Shown here: positions 63,774 to 64,000 of the stretch, in pieces
How the letters are laid out: every line of letters starts with the position of its first letter
Numbering within the stretch: position 1 is the first letter of the stretch
Assembly: GCA_041619555.1 (NCBI GenBank)
Contig: JBFKDQ010000004.1
Span: forward strand, 1 to 64,000
Length of the DNA stretch: 64,000 nucleotides
Source: Oceanococcus sp041619555
GTDB lineage: Bacteria > Pseudomonadota > Gammaproteobacteria > Nevskiales > Oceanococcaceae
Reading direction: 5' to 3'
Made by a program: the position numbers and the translations under genes
Notes under the pieces: model-generated
Databases searched by the model: none
Told to the model about the DNA's origin: nothing
The model's input: the letters and a program-made list of their open reading frames with translations, nothing else

Positions 63774-64000
63774 TCAGTGCACATCCTTCCAGAACTCCAG
63801 CTTGATCATGTAGGTCAAGGGAATCAGGAACAGCAGATACAACAGCACCCAGAATCCGCGCGAATGCATTTGCTCGGCGCCCGGCTCGGCCGCGTAGCTG
63901 AGAAAGTTCACCAGATCCTTGACGAATCCGTCATACGCTTTTTCATCCAGACTCCCCTCGACTGCCAGTTCCAGTCGCGGCGCGGCATGACCACTGCCAT
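63774..64000 (-). CDS. petC: Cytochrome c1, C-terminal part (5' part outside window)
   Basis: Only the last 75 codons are visible. They end with a single membrane helix (GFWVLLYLLFLIPLTYMIKL) and EFWKDVH, the usual C-terminal anchor of cytochrome c1 of the bc1 complex. The heme-binding CxxCH lies outside the window. In gammaproteobacteria petC is the last gene of petABC and normally precedes sspA and sspB. The gene is followed by a terminator. Confidence 0.88.
   Translation of the reverse strand, partial: GSGHAAPRLELAVEGSLDEKAYDGFVKDLVNFLSYAAEPGAEQMHSRGFWVLLYLLFLIPLTYMIKLEFWKDVH

Overview
The window is a chromosomal segment of a GC-rich, diderm gammaproteobacterium. The Gram-negative assignment rests on lpxC, bamD, a meso-diaminopimelate-type murE and an lpoA-like lipoprotein gene. 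The gene order (nadE/sucD/sucC next to pilS/pilR and the pilin genes; pilB-pilC-pilD-coaE-zapD-yacG; secA next to lpxC and the dcw cluster; rsmI-rnpB-mraZ) resembles Xanthomonadales (Lysobacterales) and neighbouring deep gammaproteobacterial orders. A genus cannot be named from the sequence alone. No tRNA, rRNA, CRISPR array, prophage or complete insertion sequence was seen.

Layout. (1) 1-4230, minus: an envelope transport operon (DUF1302 outer-membrane barrel, YCF48 beta-propeller, MMPL/RND pump, the last cut by the window edge). (2) 4387-11353: housekeeping genes pgeF, rluD, bamD, nadE, sucD, sucC and a small PP0621-type protein. (3) 11359-15408: the type IV pilus regulators pilS/pilR, a sigma-54 promoter with three candidate PilR half-sites in 10-bp phase, and two tandem pilin genes separated by a terminator. 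(4) 15458-27534: an accessory glycan island lying between the pilins and pilB. It holds a GT-C membrane glycosyltransferase, a polyprenyl-phosphate glycosyltransferase, a PglK-like ABC exporter, a nitroreductase, a pyruvyl transferase, a capsule-type glycosyltransferase and, on the opposite strand, three more glycosyltransferases. (5) 27793-33253: pilB, pilC, pilD, coaE, zapD, yacG. (6) 33244-39574: a Nudix-ThiE fusion, argJ, secA, an M23 peptidase and dciA. (7) 39547-57940: lpxC, then the complete dcw cell-division and cell-wall cluster on the minus strand (mraZ to ftsZ). It starts from a near-consensus promoter with a three-repeat MraZ operator and ends in a strong terminator. (8) 58257-64000: rnpB (RNase P RNA), rsmI, an lpoA-yraN-FAD oxidase operon, sspB, and the 3' end of the cytochrome c1 gene.

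How it works together. PilS/PilR with sigma-54 should drive the pilin genes; PilD processes the pilins; PilB and PilC assemble them. The first two genes of the island (GT-C enzyme plus polyprenyl-phosphate sugar synthase) look like a pilin or surface-protein glycosylation pair, and the rest looks like synthesis and export of a pyruvylated surface glycan. The dcw cluster is almost entirely translationally coupled (ATGA, GTGA or TGATG junctions) and probably forms one transcript of about 17 kb.

The most interesting parts are the glycan island with its pilin link, the PilR/sigma-54 architecture, and an 11-base G tract inside ftsQ. Most of the window is otherwise conserved core genome, and I found no clearly new system beyond the glycan island.
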